Below, in pieces: positions 51,773 to 60,884 of a DNA stretch of 64,000 bases (position 1 is the first letter of the stretch; every line of letters begins with the position of its first letter). The notes under the pieces were generated by a model. The model made no database searches, was not told where the DNA came from, and saw nothing but the letters and a program-made list of their open reading frames with translations. The stretch spans positions 18,222-82,221 of the forward strand of contig CACWXL010000007.1 of assembly GCA_902764825.1 (NCBI GenBank), given 5' to 3'. Made by a program: the position numbers and the translations under genes. This DNA comes from Oscillospiraceae bacterium (GTDB lineage Bacteria; Bacillota; Clostridia; Saccharofermentanales; Saccharofermentanaceae).

Positions 51773-52408
51773 TTAATCGTCCCTCCCGGTGATCTCATCC
51801 AATGTATATCCGTATGAAGGAACGAAATGCTCCATAAAGTAATCGACCTCAGGCATGTTCATCTCCCTGATGATCCTTCCGGTGGATTCCTTTGCAGCGG
51901 CAAATTCCGCATTGCCAGTGCTCTCTTCCCTCAGGCACTTTATATAAGCCGAGATCTTATCGGCAGCCTTAACGAGCCTGTGCATGAGCTTCTCTTCTTC
52001 AGTGTTCTGTGAAGGATCCAGAAGTTCCAAATATTCAGCCCTCATCTCAGGGTCTTCCGGAAGGAGCTCAACAAGGCTTGCTGCAGCCTCAGCTTCAACT
52101 TCCTTATAAGCCTTTGTTATCTCCTTGTTGCGGTATTTGATGGGCGTAGGAAGATCTCCGGTTAAGATCTCCGTGCAGTCATGGAAAAGAGCATATGCCT
52201 GAACCCTGTAAGGATCAGGCAGGATCGCGCCATCTTTATCCTTCTCAAATCTGTTGTGAAGGATAGTAAGACAATGTGCGATAACCGCTACGTCAAAACT
52301 GTGTTCTTTAATATTCTCGGTCCTGCTGTTGCGCATCAGTGCCCATCTCCCGATGTACTGCATGCGGTCGAGCATCGCGAAAAAGCCGTATTCTTCCCTG
52401 TTATCCAT
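51773..52408 (-). CDS. HD-domain 5'-deoxynucleotidase, YfbR-like
   Basis: A 211-residue HD-domain phosphohydrolase. The metal ligands appear in EHSFDVAVIAH and FHDCTEILTGDLPTPIKY, the exact pattern of the YfbR/YfbR-like 5'-deoxynucleotidases that dephosphorylate dNMPs. It lies 12 bases downstream of dgt, another deoxynucleotide-degrading HD enzyme, so the pair probably controls dNTP pools. Confidence 0.9.
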   Translation of the reverse strand: MDNREEYGFFAMLDRMQYIGRWALMRNSRTENIKEHSFDVAVIAHCLTILHNRFEKDKDGAILPDPYRVQAYALFHDCTEILTGDLPTPIKYRNKEITKAYKEVEAEAAASLVELLPEDPEMRAEYLELLDPSQNTEEEKLMHRLVKAADKISAYIKCLREESTGNAEFAAAKESTGRIIREMNMPEVDYFMEHFVPSYGYTLDEITGRDD

Positions 52409-52420
52409 TACTGTTCTCCA

Positions 52421-53650
52421 TTAACTCTTATAGATCTCATTGAAGCTGCTTACCGCAAACGAATCTGTCATTCCGGCAATGTAATCGGAAACATAGATCG
52501 GAAGCGGCGTGTCGATCCCGGCCTTGTATTCAGGATGGTTCTTAACGAATTCGGCGAACTTCCTGATAGACGAAGACTTTGAATCCTCAGCCTTTTCGAG
52601 ATTCTTGACAGCCTCATAATATGCATCGAAAAGTCCTTCGAGCATTACGTCGCAGTACTTCTCATAAGTCTTAACCTTACCTGCCGTATAGATCTTTGCG
52701 ACATTCTCTTTAAGCGTGTGCTCCAGAGCATCGCCTGCGTGATCGCTCATCATGATGCAGCCCTTGTCCATGCTGTTCTCGATGATGTCCTGAACAAGGA
52801 AATTGATGATCTCGGAATTCGAACTTCCGATCACGTCAGATACTACGGGCACGTCGAACTCACTTGCGATAACGCCTGTTCTTAATGCATCCTCAATGTC
52901 TCTGCCTACATAAGCGATCTTGTCCGCAAACCTAACGACGCAGCCCTCCATCGTGGCAGGGCCCTTACGGTATTTCTTGGGGATCAGGTAGGACAGGTCC
53001 TCTTCGGTCTTATCCCTGCAGGGAACGAGCTTTCTCTCGTCATAATATTCACCGCAGTGGCATATGATACCGTCCCTTACTTCGAAGGTCAGATTGAGAC
53101 CGAAATCGTCATTATGCTTCTCTAAGATATTGAGCACGCGGAGTCCGTTCGATTCATGCTCGAAATACAGCTTCGGATCGATCTCCTTAAGCTTCTTGTT
53201 GAGAACTCTTTCACCGCTGTGGCCGAACGGAGTATGTCCGATATCGTGACCCAGTGCGATCGCCTTTATAAGGTCGACATTGAGATTAAGAGCGTTTCCT
53301 ATGGTCGAAGCAATATAGTCGACGTAGATCACGTGCTCTAGTCTCGAGCAGATGTGATCGTTCGCGGGATTAAAGAAGACCTGCGTCTTGTGCTTAAGGC
53401 GTCTGAATGCCTGGGAATACAATATCCTTCCCATATCACGTTCAAAACAGTTCCTGACATCGCCGTCATCTTCTTTGACGATCCTGCCTCTTGACTCTGA
53501 ACATTTGGTGGCATTTACGCTCAGGATCTTGTCCTTCTGTTCCTGAAGCATCCTGATCTTTGCCTTGGTCGCTTCGGATATCTTATCTGACTTTCCGATG
53601 CATGCAACACTGTCGGCATAAAGGTCCTGGAAACTGAGATTATCTGACAT
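52421..53650 (-). CDS. dgt: Deoxyguanosinetriphosphate triphosphohydrolase family protein
   Basis: A 409-residue HD-domain enzyme that splits dNTPs into deoxynucleoside and triphosphate. Motifs are AFRRLKHKTQVF, HICSRLEHVIYVDYIAS, and the HD core ALGHDIGHTPFGHSGE. RFADKIAYVGRDIEDA completes the site. The length fits the shorter Gram-positive class; specificity for dGTP is not certain. It has a TATAAT upstream and is followed by the YfbR-like gene. Confidence 0.9.
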   Translation of the reverse strand: MSDNLSFQDLYADSVACIGKSDKISEATKAKIRMLQEQKDKILSVNATKCSESRGRIVKEDDGDVRNCFERDMGRILYSQAFRRLKHKTQVFFNPANDHICSRLEHVIYVDYIASTIGNALNLNVDLIKAIALGHDIGHTPFGHSGERVLNKKLKEIDPKLYFEHESNGLRVLNILEKHNDDFGLNLTFEVRDGIICHCGEYYDERKLVPCRDKTEEDLSYLIPKKYRKGPATMEGCVVRFADKIAYVGRDIEDALRTGVIASEFDVPVVSDVIGSSNSEIINFLVQDIIENSMDKGCIMMSDHAGDALEHTLKENVAKIYTAGKVKTYEKYCDVMLEGLFDAYYEAVKNLEKAEDSKSSSIRKFAEFVKNHPEYKAGIDTPLPIYVSDYIAGMTDSFAVSSFNEIYKS

Positions 53651-53683
53651 CAGTTGTAGTCTCCTTCTAAAACGCGTTAAATT

Positions 53684-53689
53684 ATTATA
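53684..53689 (-). promoter_or_regulatory. -10 element of dgt
   Basis: A perfect TATAAT on the minus strand lies 33 bases before the dgt ATG in the short gap after pcrA. The -35 is not obvious. Confidence 0.35.
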
Positions 53690-53725
53690 CTACAAATGGT
53701 GTGCCCTATTCTAAGATGCCCTGTA

Positions 53726-56164
53726 TCAGGCCTTTGACAGCCCCGCTGCGTTAGCGAGCATGTTCTTCCTCATTCCGTCGAAATCGACCGTCACGAGCGC
53801 GTCCCCTCCGACAGGCTCGACCTTCAGAATCACGCCTTCACCGAATCTCGGATGAACCACCTTCATGCCTTCGAAAAGGTCATTCGGTCCGAGAGATCCT
53901 TCGCGCTTGGCATTCTGCTTCTTCTTATCGTCGGTAAATTGCGACTTGATGGCAGAAGCGATCGACTTCCTGGACTTCTCACGCTGCGTCTCACCCTGCG
54001 GAACATCCTTCGGAGTCTCCCTCTTTGAACCCATCAGATAAAGCAGTTCCGGATTGATCTCCTTTATAAATCTCGACGGCTGGTTACAGTTCGTCTGGCC
54101 GAAGAGCATTCTCTGTCTTGCAAGAACAATAAAGAGATTCTTCTTGGCTCTCGTTATCGCAACATACATGAGCCTTCGTTCTTCTTCGGTATCTTCCATG
54201 CTCTGTATCGATCTGTAGCTCGGGAATACACCCTCTTCAAGACCGATGATGAACACTGCACCGAATTCAAGGCCCTTGGCGCTGTGGATAGACATGAGCT
54301 TTACAAAATCATCAGTATCGTTGAACTCATCACCCTCAGTGAACAACGATGCATTCTCAAGATAAAGTCCTAAAATGCCCTCTGTCGTATCCGCTGTGGC
54401 AGTATCGAAGAAGAAATCCTCATCAACTTCCACGGGCAGTCCGTCACCGTCGTCGATCTCCAGATTATCCATATCAACGGGCTCTGCGCGGTGTGCCTTA
54501 TCGTATTCGGCAGCTTCTGACAAAAGTTCCTTTAAGTTCTCGACTCGGTCGATGATCTCGCCCTTCTTCTCACGCTGCTCGGTGATCTCTTCGATAATGC
54601 CTGATTCATTCTCGACATAGTCAACGAAATGCGCAAAGTCCATATCGTCTTCCCTGAGCTTGTCCTTCATCGTATTGATGAGATCCGTAAAAGCACAGAT
54701 CCTGCCCGCAGATCTCATGAGCTCCGGATAATCAACGGAATGCTCGGCAACCTCGAACATGCTGATGTTGTCGGTCATCGCATACTGCCTGATCTTCTCG
54801 ATCGTAGCATCGCCGATACCCCTCTTCGGAACATTGATGATGCGCTCGAATGCGATATTGTCTCTGGGGTCATTGATGAGCCTTAAATATGCGAGAACAT
54901 CCTTGATCTCTTTTCTGTCATAGAACCTCATGCCGCCATAAACCCTGAACGGGATCCCGAGATTATGGAGCGTGGTCTCTATGTTACGCGACAGGGCATT
55001 CATCCTGTAGAGCACGGCGCAGTCAGAGAATTTGAACTTGCCCTTATCGACCATCATCTTGATGGTCCTTCCGACAAAGTCAGCCTCACCGGCACTCGTG
55101 TCGGCATTCATGACGATAATCTTCTCGCCCTGGGAGCCTTCAGTCCTGAGCCTCTTGCTCTTGCGCTTCGTGTTATTCGCGATCACGCAGTTTGCCGCAT
55201 CAAGTATCGTCTTTGTCGAACGGTAATTCTCTTCGAGCTTGATGACCTTCGCACCGGGGAAGTCCTTCTCGAACTTCAGGATAAGCCTTACGTCTGCGCC
55301 TCTGAATGAATAGATGGACTGGTCATCGTCACCTACTACACAGATGTTGCCGCTGCCAGAAGCGAGCTTCATGACCGCGCGGTACTGCGTCTCATTCGTA
55401 TCCTGATACTCATCGACCATGATGTATCTGAACTTAGCCCTGTAAAGTTCGCAGATATCCGGATTCTGATCCAAGAGCTTTACCATGTTGACTAAGATAT
55501 CGTCGAAGTCCATAGCATTGTTCGCAACGAGCTTCTCCTGATATCTCTTATAGATCCTTGCGACAACCCCAAGGAAATATTCCTTGCCGGCAAGGAGCTG
55601 GTACTCCTCAACACCGACGAACTTATTCTTGGCATTGGATATCTCGATCTGAACGCTCTTCGGCTTGAACTGGCTGTCTGCAATGTCCAGTTCCTTCATA
55701 GCTTCCTTAATGAGCTTCAACTGGTCATCGGAGTCGATGATCGAGAAATTCTGCGAATAACCCAGGAGTTCGGCGTGCCTTCTTAAGAGCCTCGCGAAAA
55801 TGCTGTGGAACGTGCCGCACCAGATATACTTCGAACGGTCGCCGACAAGTCCCTCGATACGCTGGCGCATCTCGTTGGCAGCCTTGTTCGTAAAAGTGAT
55901 GGCAAGGATCGATGAAGGGGCAACATTATGCTTCTTCATCATATATGCGATACGGTACGTGATAACGCGGGTCTTGCCTGAACCGGCACCTGCCAGTATG
56001 AGCAGCGGACCGTCCAGATGCGTGACAGCCTCCATCTGCTCCTTATTAAGTCCTTCAAGGATCTTATCGGCATCCTGATCTGCCGTGATCTCAGGGCCCT
56101 GACCATATATACTCTCCAGATCTCTGAAGAACTCTTCTGAATTACTGAAAATATCGTCTGCCAA
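53726..56164 (-). CDS. pcrA: ATP-dependent DNA helicase PcrA (UvrD type)
   Basis: An 812-residue SF1A helicase for repair and replication restart. Walker A GAGSGKTRVITYR, motif II VDEYQDTN, motif III GDDDQSIYSFRGAD, motif IV LEENYRST and motif VI YVAITRAKKNLF are all present, and the PcrA-specific C-terminal Tudor-like region (KVVHPRFGEGVILKVE) ends it. The start is TTG, with AGGAGAG upstream. It is longer than usual owing to a Glu/Asp-rich segment near residue 580. Confidence 0.95.
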   Translation of the reverse strand: MADDIFSNSEEFFRDLESIYGQGPEITADQDADKILEGLNKEQMEAVTHLDGPLLILAGAGSGKTRVITYRIAYMMKKHNVAPSSILAITFTNKAANEMRQRIEGLVGDRSKYIWCGTFHSIFARLLRRHAELLGYSQNFSIIDSDDQLKLIKEAMKELDIADSQFKPKSVQIEISNAKNKFVGVEEYQLLAGKEYFLGVVARIYKRYQEKLVANNAMDFDDILVNMVKLLDQNPDICELYRAKFRYIMVDEYQDTNETQYRAVMKLASGSGNICVVGDDDQSIYSFRGADVRLILKFEKDFPGAKVIKLEENYRSTKTILDAANCVIANNTKRKSKRLRTEGSQGEKIIVMNADTSAGEADFVGRTIKMMVDKGKFKFSDCAVLYRMNALSRNIETTLHNLGIPFRVYGGMRFYDRKEIKDVLAYLRLINDPRDNIAFERIINVPKRGIGDATIEKIRQYAMTDNISMFEVAEHSVDYPELMRSAGRICAFTDLINTMKDKLREDDMDFAHFVDYVENESGIIEEITEQREKKGEIIDRVENLKELLSEAAEYDKAHRAEPVDMDNLEIDDGDGLPVEVDEDFFFDTATADTTEGILGLYLENASLFTEGDEFNDTDDFVKLMSIHSAKGLEFGAVFIIGLEEGVFPSYRSIQSMEDTEEERRLMYVAITRAKKNLFIVLARQRMLFGQTNCNQPSRFIKEINPELLYLMGSKRETPKDVPQGETQREKSRKSIASAIKSQFTDDKKKQNAKREGSLGPNDLFEGMKVVHPRFGEGVILKVEPVGGDALVTVDFDGMRKNMLANAAGLSKA

Positions 56165-56296
56165 AGCAAAACTCTCCTATAAAAACCGATTATGGAGATT
56201 ATATCAGTTATGGCTGATAATAGCCGTCAAATAATGGGACAATTTTAGCTGCCTCAGCATTAATGCAAATGTTTATAAAATTTAAAAGAAAAAGTT

Positions 56297-56302
56297 TATA
56301 AT
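56297..56302 (+). promoter_or_regulatory. -10 element of ktrB
   Basis: A perfect TATAAT ends nine bases before the ktrB ATG. A transcript from it would have almost no leader. No clear -35 was found in the AT-rich region upstream. Confidence 0.45.
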
Positions 56303-56310
56303 AACAACGT

Positions 56311-57648
56311 ATGACTAAAAGCGGTAAAAGACATTTCAGGCTCAGCGGTGCCCAGACGATCCTCTTGGGCTTTGTAATATTGATTCTTGCAGGCGCCTTC
56401 CTCCTCATGCTCCCCTTCTCATCAAGGTCAGGGGAATGGACAAGCGTTACCGACGCTCTTTTTACCGCCACATCGGCAAGCTGCGTTACAGGTCTTGTCC
56501 TTTATGACACCTGGAGCCACTGGACGTGGTTCGGCCAGCTCGTGATCCTGTCTCTGATCCAGATCGGCGGTATGGGCGTCGTTACGATGACGACCGTCTT
56601 GAGCAAGATCGTCGGAAAAAGACTCGGCCTTCAGGCCAGGACTACGATGCAGGAGGCAGTTTCCGCTCCGAACCTCGGCGAGATCATGAAATATACCAGG
56701 TTCATCTTCCTCGGATGTATGATCTTCGAAGTCTTGGGCGCAGTCGCATTATCTCCGGTATTCATATCCGAGTACGGCCCCTTGAAGGGTATCTGGCTCT
56801 CGGTATTTACATCGATCTCCGCATTCTGTAATGCAGGCTTCGACCTGAACGGCACGCACGGCGAGTTCTCCTCCATGACACCTTACATGGATAACCCTGT
56901 TGTCGTTATAACTCTCGTATTCCTCATCCTGACGGGCGGCCTTGGCTTCCTTACATGGATGGACATAAGAAAGCACGGATTCAAATTCTACAAATACAGC
57001 ACGCAGAGCAAGCTCATAATCGTCATGGAGTTGCTGCTGGTATCTATTCCCATGATCTATCTCTGGTTCGGTGAATACGGCGATTATCCTGCAAACCAGA
57101 GATTTTTAGCTTCCCTCTTCCAGGCTGTAACGCCGAGGACGGCGGGCTTTAATACTACGGACTATAACGATTTCTCAGGCACAGGCGTTGTCATGACGAT
57201 AATCCTGATGCTCATAGGCGGTGCGCCGGGCTCTACAGCGGGCGGTATGAAGATCACGACGATCACGATCCTCTTCCTTACCATGCTTGCCTTCTTCAAG
57301 CGTGAGAAGTCCCCTGCTATCTTTAAGCGCAGGATAACGACCGAAGCGATCTACGGTGCCGTTGCCGTCTTCATGCTCGATGTCATGCTTGCGGTATTAG
57401 GTTCCATGTCGATTGCCAGGATCGAGCACAGAGCTTTCTTAACTGCGCTTTTCGAGAGCGCATCCGCAGTAGGTACCGTCGGTCTTTCGATGGGCATCAC
57501 TCCGACATTGCATACAGTTTCAAAGTTCATATTGATCATATTGATGTACACGGGACGTGTGGGAGGCCTGACTCTCGTCTTTGCTGCCATAACCAGAAAG
57601 TCGACGGGCAACAGGCAGTATCCCGCAGATAACATAGCGGTCGGTTAA
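56311..57648 (+). CDS. ktrB: KtrB/TrkH-type potassium channel subunit
   Basis: A 445-residue potassium uptake channel with eight outer helices and four pore loops. The loops can be seen as ATSASCVTGLVLYDT, SISAFCNAGFDLNG, AVTPRTAGFNTTDY and ESASAVGTVGLSMGI, each with the selectivity glycine. The size is that of KtrB, not the longer TrkH. It pairs with ktrA 22 bases downstream. The ATG has no Shine-Dalgarno sequence, and no alternative start fits before the first helix. Confidence 0.93.
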   Translation: MTKSGKRHFRLSGAQTILLGFVILILAGAFLLMLPFSSRSGEWTSVTDALFTATSASCVTGLVLYDTWSHWTWFGQLVILSLIQIGGMGVVTMTTVLSKIVGKRLGLQARTTMQEAVSAPNLGEIMKYTRFIFLGCMIFEVLGAVALSPVFISEYGPLKGIWLSVFTSISAFCNAGFDLNGTHGEFSSMTPYMDNPVVVITLVFLILTGGLGFLTWMDIRKHGFKFYKYSTQSKLIIVMELLLVSIPMIYLWFGEYGDYPANQRFLASLFQAVTPRTAGFNTTDYNDFSGTGVVMTIILMLIGGAPGSTAGGMKITTITILFLTMLAFFKREKSPAIFKRRITTEAIYGAVAVFMLDVMLAVLGSMSIARIEHRAFLTALFESASAVGTVGLSMGITPTLHTVSKFILIILMYTGRVGGLTLVFAAITRKSTGNRQYPADNIAVG

Positions 57649-57670
57649 GCCGGCAGAAAGGAAATTACAT

Positions 57671-58324
57671 ATGAAGAGCGTACTCGTAATCGGAATCGGA
57701 CGATTCGGCTATCACCTCATCGACCAGCTGAGCAAAGCAGGAGATGAGATACTCGCGGTTGATTCTTCCGAGGAGAGATTGGAACCCGTATTGGGAATGG
57801 TCACAAGTTCCCTTATAGGTGATGCCACAAACGAGGCATTTATAAAGTCTTTGGGAGTTGAGAATTTCGATGTCTGCTTCGTAGCGATCGGTGATAATTT
57901 CCAGTCTTCACTGGAGACCACATCCCTCCTCAAGGAATGCGGCGCTAAATACATCGTTGCAAGAGCTTCAAGATCTGTCCAGAAGAAGTTCCTACTTGCG
58001 ACAGGCGCTGACTCCGTCGTCTTCCCCGAGAAGCAGCTCGCTGAATGGTCAGCTGTCCGTTACTGCTCTGCAGACGTAGTTGACTATCTTGATTATCCCG
58101 GTGATTATTCGATCTTCGAAGTCAAGGTACCGGAAGCCTGGATCGGCAAGAGCCTTGCTGAGATCGGCATCAGAAACAAGCTCCATCTCAATGTCCTTTC
58201 GATCAGAAGAGACGGAAATCCGATCCTGGAATTCCCTGCTGACTTCGTTTTTGTGGCAGGCGATACAGTAACCGTTTTCGGCGCCGACAAAGATCTCCAG
58301 AAGAACCTCGGCATCAAGTACTGA
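57671..58324 (+). CDS. ktrA: KtrA-type RCK regulator of potassium uptake
   Basis: A 217-residue cytosolic ring-forming subunit that gates KtrB. The RCK_N Rossmann motif GIGRFGYHLIDQL and the AVDSSEERLEPV strand end bind ATP or NAD. The C-terminal RCK_C domain begins around residue 135 (FEVKVPEAWIGKSLAEIGIR). Length is normal. A strong terminator follows at 58353-58387. Confidence 0.94.
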   Translation: MKSVLVIGIGRFGYHLIDQLSKAGDEILAVDSSEERLEPVLGMVTSSLIGDATNEAFIKSLGVENFDVCFVAIGDNFQSSLETTSLLKECGAKYIVARASRSVQKKFLLATGADSVVFPEKQLAEWSAVRYCSADVVDYLDYPGDYSIFEVKVPEAWIGKSLAEIGIRNKLHLNVLSIRRDGNPILEFPADFVFVAGDTVTVFGADKDLQKNLGIKY

Positions 58325-58352
58325 TACACGGCAAAAATCAAATACAAATAAA

Positions 58353-58387
58353 AGGTGGTGTCTTCAAAAAGGCACCACTTATTTTTT
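58353..58387 (+). terminator. Terminator of ktrBA
   Basis: GTGGTGTCTT and AAGGCACCAC form a 10-bp stem with one wobble and a CAAA loop, followed by TTATTTTTT. Confidence 0.85.
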
Positions 58388-58433
58388 CTGTTGACCGGCT
58401 CTCGAAAACACCTGCAATGGAAACCAAAGATAA

Positions 58434-58460
58434 GGGCCGCCTCTTTTTATGAGACAGCCC
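58434..58460 (-). terminator. Stem-loop after ackA
   Basis: On the minus strand GGGCTGTCTC and GAGGCGGCCC pair over 10 positions with two wobbles around an ATAAAAA loop, followed by a weak TTATCTTT. It lies 25 bases past the ackA stop and is probably its terminator. Confidence 0.5.
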
Positions 58461-58484
58461 TATCCATTAGCATTGTTAAATTGA

Positions 58485-59681
58485 TTATCTTACGAGACGC
58501 TCTGTTTCCTGAGCGATAGCAAGCTCTTCGTTTGTAGGGATAACGCAGACGGTTACCTTTGAAGAAGGCTTGGAGATGATAGCTTCCTTGCCTCTTAAGC
58601 CTGCATTAACGGATTCGTCGAACTCAACACCCATGAACTCAAGGCCTTCACACATAGCCTTTCTCATGTGGTCTGTGTTCTCGCCGATGCCTGCAGTGAA
58701 TACGATAACGTCAACTCCGCCCATGGCTGCTGCATAAGATCCGATGATCTTCTTGCCCTGGTATGCGAACATGTCGAGTGCAAGTCTTGCTCTCTCGTTG
58801 CCTTCGTTGGCTGCCTTCTCGAGATCTCTGAAGTCGGAAGATACGCCTGAAACGCCCTGAACACCTGACTGCTTGTTGAGAAGGTTATCCATCTCATCAG
58901 CTGTGAATCTCTCATTCTTCATGAGGAAAGGAACGATAGCGGGATCGATGTCGCCTGTTCTTGTACCCATGCAGATACCTGCAAGAGGTGTAAGACCCAT
59001 TGATGTATCCTGGCACTTGCCATCCTTAACAGCTGCGAAAGAAGAACCGTTGCCCAAGTGGCATGTGATGATGCGGAGATCTTCGTACTTCTTGCCGAGG
59101 AAATCAGCAACTCTGTGGCTTACATAACGGTGGGATGTACCGTGGAAGCCGTAACGGCGGATGTCATACTTCTCAGAAAGCTCATAAGGAAGAGCATAAG
59201 TGTAAGCCTTCGGGGGCATTGTCTGATGGAATGCAGTATCGAATACTGCAACTTGAGGTGTGCCTTCAGGAAGAACATCCTCGCATGCCTCGATACCGAT
59301 GAGGTTTGCAGGATTGTGTAAAGGTCCTAACGGGAAGCACTCTCTGATAACTCTCTTAACGTCGTCATTAACTACAACTGATTCGCTGTAGTACTTACCG
59401 CCGTGGAGTACTCTGTGGCCTACTGCTGCGATCTCGGAAACGTCAGAGATTACGCCGTGATCAGGGTCAACGAGTGCGTCGAGGATCATTCTTACAGCAA
59501 CCTTGTGGTCAGGCATGGGTTCTGTGGAAACGAACTCATCCTTGCCGGCAGGCTTATATGTGAGCTTACCGTCGATTCCGATTCTCTCGGCATTACCCTT
59601 AGCGAGGACATCGCCTGTGTCGATGTCGAAAAGCTGGAACTTAGCGGAAGAGCTTCCGCAGTTGATTACTAAAATCTTCAT
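58485..59681 (-). CDS. ackA: Acetate kinase
   Basis: A 398-residue enzyme that makes ATP and acetate from acetyl phosphate. INCGSSSAKFQLFD at the N-terminus, the VFDTAFHQTMPP segment, GFHGTSHRYVS and the GENTDHMR motif are typical. It follows pta by 38 bases, so the two form the pta-ackA acetate fermentation unit. Confidence 0.97.
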   Translation of the reverse strand: MKILVINCGSSSAKFQLFDIDTGDVLAKGNAERIGIDGKLTYKPAGKDEFVSTEPMPDHKVAVRMILDALVDPDHGVISDVSEIAAVGHRVLHGGKYYSESVVVNDDVKRVIRECFPLGPLHNPANLIGIEACEDVLPEGTPQVAVFDTAFHQTMPPKAYTYALPYELSEKYDIRRYGFHGTSHRYVSHRVADFLGKKYEDLRIITCHLGNGSSFAAVKDGKCQDTSMGLTPLAGICMGTRTGDIDPAIVPFLMKNERFTADEMDNLLNKQSGVQGVSGVSSDFRDLEKAANEGNERARLALDMFAYQGKKIIGSYAAAMGGVDVIVFTAGIGENTDHMRKAMCEGLEFMGVEFDESVNAGLRGKEAIISKPSSKVTVCVIPTNEELAIAQETERLVR

Positions 59682-59719
59682 TAGACTTATCTCCTGTCTA
59701 TAATCTTGATCCGGTTTTA

Positions 59720-60802
59720 TCAGCCCTGTGCCTGAACTGCAGTGATCGCAACTGTTCCGACGATGTCGTCAGCATTGCATCCTCTGGAGAGGTCATTTAC
59801 AGGAAGTGCGAGGCCCTGGAGTACAGGTCCGTAAGCAGGAGCCTTAGCAAGTCTCTGAACGAGCTTGTAGCCGATGTTGCCTGCTTCGAGTGAAGGGAAT
59901 ACCAATGTGTTTGCGTGGCCTGCAACCGGTGAACCGGGGGCCTTCAGCTGGCCAACTTCCTCAACAAGAGCTGCGTCGAGCTGGAGCTCACCGTCAACTA
60001 CGAGTTCAGGATACTTTTCCTTTGCGATCTTAACTGCGTTAGATACCTTGTCAACGTCAGCGTGCTTTGCAGAACCGTAAGATGAATATGAGAGCATTGC
60101 AACCTTTGCGGGAGCACCGATGAACTTCTCGAAAGATTCAGCGGAGAGCTTTGCGATCTCTGCGAGCTTTGCGGAATCCACGTCTGTGTTAACAGCGCAG
60201 TCAGCGAAGATGAAGAGTCCGTGCTCACCAAGATCGCAGTTAGGAACATCCATAAGGAAGAAGCCGGATACGGAAGAGATGCCGGGCTTTGTCTTAAGGA
60301 GCTGGAGTGCAGGAAGGATCGTGTTGCCTGTGGAGTGGCATGCACCGGAAACGGCGCCGTCAGCATCACCGCACTTGCACATGAGGCATGCATAGTACAT
60401 GTAATCGGAGTTCATCTTCTCCTCAGCCTTCTCGGGTGTGATGCCCTTCTTCTGTGCGTCAGCGATGAGAGCAGCTGTCTCTTCCTCGGAGAGGCCCTTC
60501 TTCTCTGCCTTCTTCTTTGCTGCAGCTACCATGGTGTCTACACCGCGGAGCTCAACGAACTTGTCGATATATTTCTGCTTGTTGGGATCGTTAAAAGGAT
60601 CAACGATCGTTGCGCCTGTGATATCAAAACCTTCAGAGTTCTTTGCGATCTCGTCGGGTGTACCGATAATGATAAGATTTGCCATGTCTGCCTTAAGGAT
60701 CTTCTCGGCAGCCTCAAAAGTTCTCTTGTCCATTGACTCAGGAAGAACGATAGTCTTCTTGTCAGCTTTTGCCCTGGCCATGATGTCATCAATAAATGCC
60801 AT
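59720..60802 (-). CDS. pta: Phosphate acetyltransferase
   Basis: A 360-residue enzyme that converts acetyl-CoA to acetyl phosphate. The N-terminal VLPESMDKRTFEAAEKI, GDADGAVSGACHSTGN, and the catalytic-site segments SYSSYGSAKH and ANTLVFPSLEAGNIGYKL are present. There is a Lys/Glu-rich insertion of about 25 residues near residue 100 (between DTMVAAAKKK and MNSDYMYYA) that makes it longer than the usual 330. It has a strong promoter and is co-transcribed with ackA. Confidence 0.96.
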   Translation of the reverse strand: MAFIDDIMARAKADKKTIVLPESMDKRTFEAAEKILKADMANLIIIGTPDEIAKNSEGFDITGATIVDPFNDPNKQKYIDKFVELRGVDTMVAAAKKKAEKKGLSEEETAALIADAQKKGITPEKAEEKMNSDYMYYACLMCKCGDADGAVSGACHSTGNTILPALQLLKTKPGISSVSGFFLMDVPNCDLGEHGLFIFADCAVNTDVDSAKLAEIAKLSAESFEKFIGAPAKVAMLSYSSYGSAKHADVDKVSNAVKIAKEKYPELVVDGELQLDAALVEEVGQLKAPGSPVAGHANTLVFPSLEAGNIGYKLVQRLAKAPAYGPVLQGLALPVNDLSRGCNADDIVGTVAITAVQAQG

Positions 60803-60839
60803 ATATATTCATCTCCTTTTGGAATTTTTAGTCGTCAAA

Positions 60840-60868
60840 AGTATACTCGTATTGCTATATTATTTCAA
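60840..60868 (-). promoter_or_regulatory. Promoter of pta-ackA
   Basis: On the minus strand TTGAAA and TATACT are separated by exactly 17 bases, the best sigma-A type promoter in this end of the window. It lies about 40 bases before the pta ATG. Confidence 0.65.
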
Positions 60869-60884
60869 ACAATAAATAAGGGTT

